Below, piece after piece: positions 4,373 through 5,510 of a stretch of DNA of 5,510 nt. Within the stretch, counting starts at the first letter, position 1. Each line of letters begins with the position of its first letter. Below the pieces are notes generated by a model, which was not told the DNA's origin, made no database searches, and was given only the letters and a program-made list of their open reading frames with translations. The DNA comes from Armatimonadota bacterium (GTDB lineage: Bacteria > Actinomycetota > Acidimicrobiia > Spongiisociales > UBA5794), in NCBI GenBank assembly GCA_008501565.1, contig QQUL01000127.1, positions 1 through 5,510 of the forward strand, written 5' to 3'. The position numbers and the translations under genes are program-made.

Positions 4373-5510
4373 CCCCCGAGGAAGCCACTGCCGTCATTTC
4401 AGGGGTTTCGGCGCTCGGAACCGCCAGGCGGAACGTGCAGCCGCCGGATGGCACATAGGTGAGCGCTCCTCCCATCAGCTCGGCGAGACGTTTCGACAGC
4501 GTGAGTCCAAGCCCCACGGATCCGGGAATCATGTCCGATGATGCTGACCGCTCATATGGTTCGAAGATCGTTTCGAGATCGTGTTCCGGAATTCCTGGTC
4601 CGTCGTCTGACACATCCAGATATGTCATCCCGCCTTCGGCTCCGAACGTCACCCGAACCTGTTTCCCGCCGTAACGCATCGCGTTCGTGAGCAGATTCCT
4701 GATGACTTGCCGGACGCGAATCGGATCGGCGAACGCCGCCGAGGAGGTGTCGTCGACGACAAGATCCACGTCCTCAGGTACCGCGAGTGACAAAGCGACG
4801 TTCGCTGCGAGGAGCGACAGGTCAGTGCGCTGAGGAAACACGGCAACGGATCCGTCCCCCGATCGAGCCGCAATCAGCAGATCTTCGACCAGGTCGGCCA
4901 TCTCACGGCTCTCAGTAGCGATCACTCCGATGAGCTGGTCACGCTCGGCACTGTCGATCCCAACCTCGTTCTCACGAAGCTCCTCGGCCAAGCCCACCAC
5001 GGCAGTCAACGGCGTGCGCAACTCGTGGCTGACCGACGCGATCAATTGATCCTTGGAAGTCAGCAGCGATTCAAGCCGGATTCTGCTTTCCGACCGTTCG
5101 TAGTAGGCACCGAGGATGTCGGCGATCGTCCGAAGGAATGCACCGTCCCGCTTCGTCCATGAACGTGATGCGTTCTTTCGCAGGAACCCGACCGACCCGT
5201 ACCACCCACCAGCAACTTCGATTCCGATGACGAGCTCGGCATTCGTTCCGTCCATCGTACGTGCAAGTGATCCTTGGTGGATGGCTTCCTGCACCGCCGA
5301 CATGCTGCTGTAGGAAGTCGTTTCGCCGACAGGGTGTATCGGCACGAGTCCGGGCTGCACCCAACTCGTCGTGACCAGAGCAGTCGGATGACCATCTGAG
5401 GAATGAATCGTCTGCGTGATGTACACCTCGTCGACCCGTGCTGCGATACCGATCGATTCAAGTGCACCGTCGACACCGACACCTCGCTCCCCAAGCAGAG
5501 ACGTGGACGC
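4356..5510 (-). CDS. Soluble GAF-domain sensor histidine kinase (N-terminus cut by window edge)
   Basis: The frame is open from the window edge (5510) to a TGA at 4356-4358, giving 384 visible residues; the true start lies outside. A GTG at 5426 is in frame but is probably internal, because the preceding 28 residues (GALESIGIAARVDEVYI) read as the start of a GAF domain. Residues are numbered here from the window edge. A GAF sensor covers about 10-138, with GSVGFLRKNASRSW near 105-118. HisKA follows, with the H-box SVSHELRTPL and the phospho-acceptor His162. HATPase_c has the N-box NLLTNAMRYG (Asn276), the G1 box DVSDDGPGIP (299-308), the F-box IFEPYERS (315-322) and the G2 box GSVGLGLTLSKRL (330-342). 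All key catalytic residues are present. No membrane helix is visible, so the visible part is cytoplasmic. The response regulator and the ligand are not in view. It converges on the oxidoreductase gene with a 17-bp overlap. Confidence 0.93.
   Translation of the reverse strand, partial: ASTSLLGERGVGVDGALESIGIAARVDEVYITQTIHSSDGHPTALVTTSWVQPGLVPIHPVGETTSYSSMSAVQEAIHQGSLARTMDGTNAELVIGIEVAGGWYGSVGFLRKNASRSWTKRDGAFLRTIADILGAYYERSESRIRLESLLTSKDQLIASVSHELRTPLTAVVGLAEELRENEVGIDSAERDQLIGVIATESREMADLVEDLLIAARSGDGSVAVFPQRTDLSLLAANVALSLAVPEDVDLVVDDTSSAAFADPIRVRQVIRNLLTNAMRYGGKQVRVTFGAEGGMTYLDVSDDGPGIPEHDLETIFEPYERSASSDMIPGSVGLGLTLSKRLAELMGGALTYVPSGGCTFRLAVPSAETPEMTAVASSGVRPTR

Overview
The window reads as a chromosomal fragment of a high-GC actinobacterium, probably an Acidimicrobiia-like lineage. 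The grounds are high GC, GTG starts, an Rv3520c-type F420-dependent oxidoreductase, and a QueG whose active-site block has the form I recall from actinobacteria. Seven protein-coding genes tile it almost completely: five complete and one cut at each edge. I see no rRNA, tRNA, CRISPR array, insertion sequence or phage gene.

Left block, minus strand, read right to left: queG (epoxyqueuosine reductase, last step of queuosine synthesis in tRNA; 1835-2950), a 95-bp gap, a three-helix small membrane protein (1449-1739), a calcineurin-like metallophosphoesterase (694-1452, ATGA overlap with the gene before it), and a class I SAM-dependent methyltransferase (1-740, C-terminus off the window, 47-nt overlap with the phosphoesterase). 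The last three look translationally coupled. A perfect 8-bp hairpin lies across the start codon of the phosphoesterase.

Centre, plus strand: divergent from queG is a 64-residue CxxC...CxxC protein with a strong Shine-Dalgarno sequence (3050-3244). Its 3' end runs into a patch of 7-bp repeats (GCTGAAA / GCTGTAA). The patch has two similarly built units, each an identical 18-mer, 12 unrelated bases and a run of heptads, and it ends 11 bp before the next gene. That gene encodes an F420-dependent luciferase-like oxidoreductase (3332-4372) and has no visible Shine-Dalgarno.

Right block, minus strand: a soluble GAF-HisKA-HATPase sensor histidine kinase (4356-5510, N-terminus off the window) converges on the oxidoreductase gene, and the two overlap by 17 bp at their 3' ends.

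The genes do not form one obvious pathway, and I see no convincing new multi-gene system. The most unusual features are the heptad/18-mer patch at 3196-3320, the start-codon hairpin at 1452-1471, and the in-frame Asp-Gly hexanucleotide repeat inside queG.
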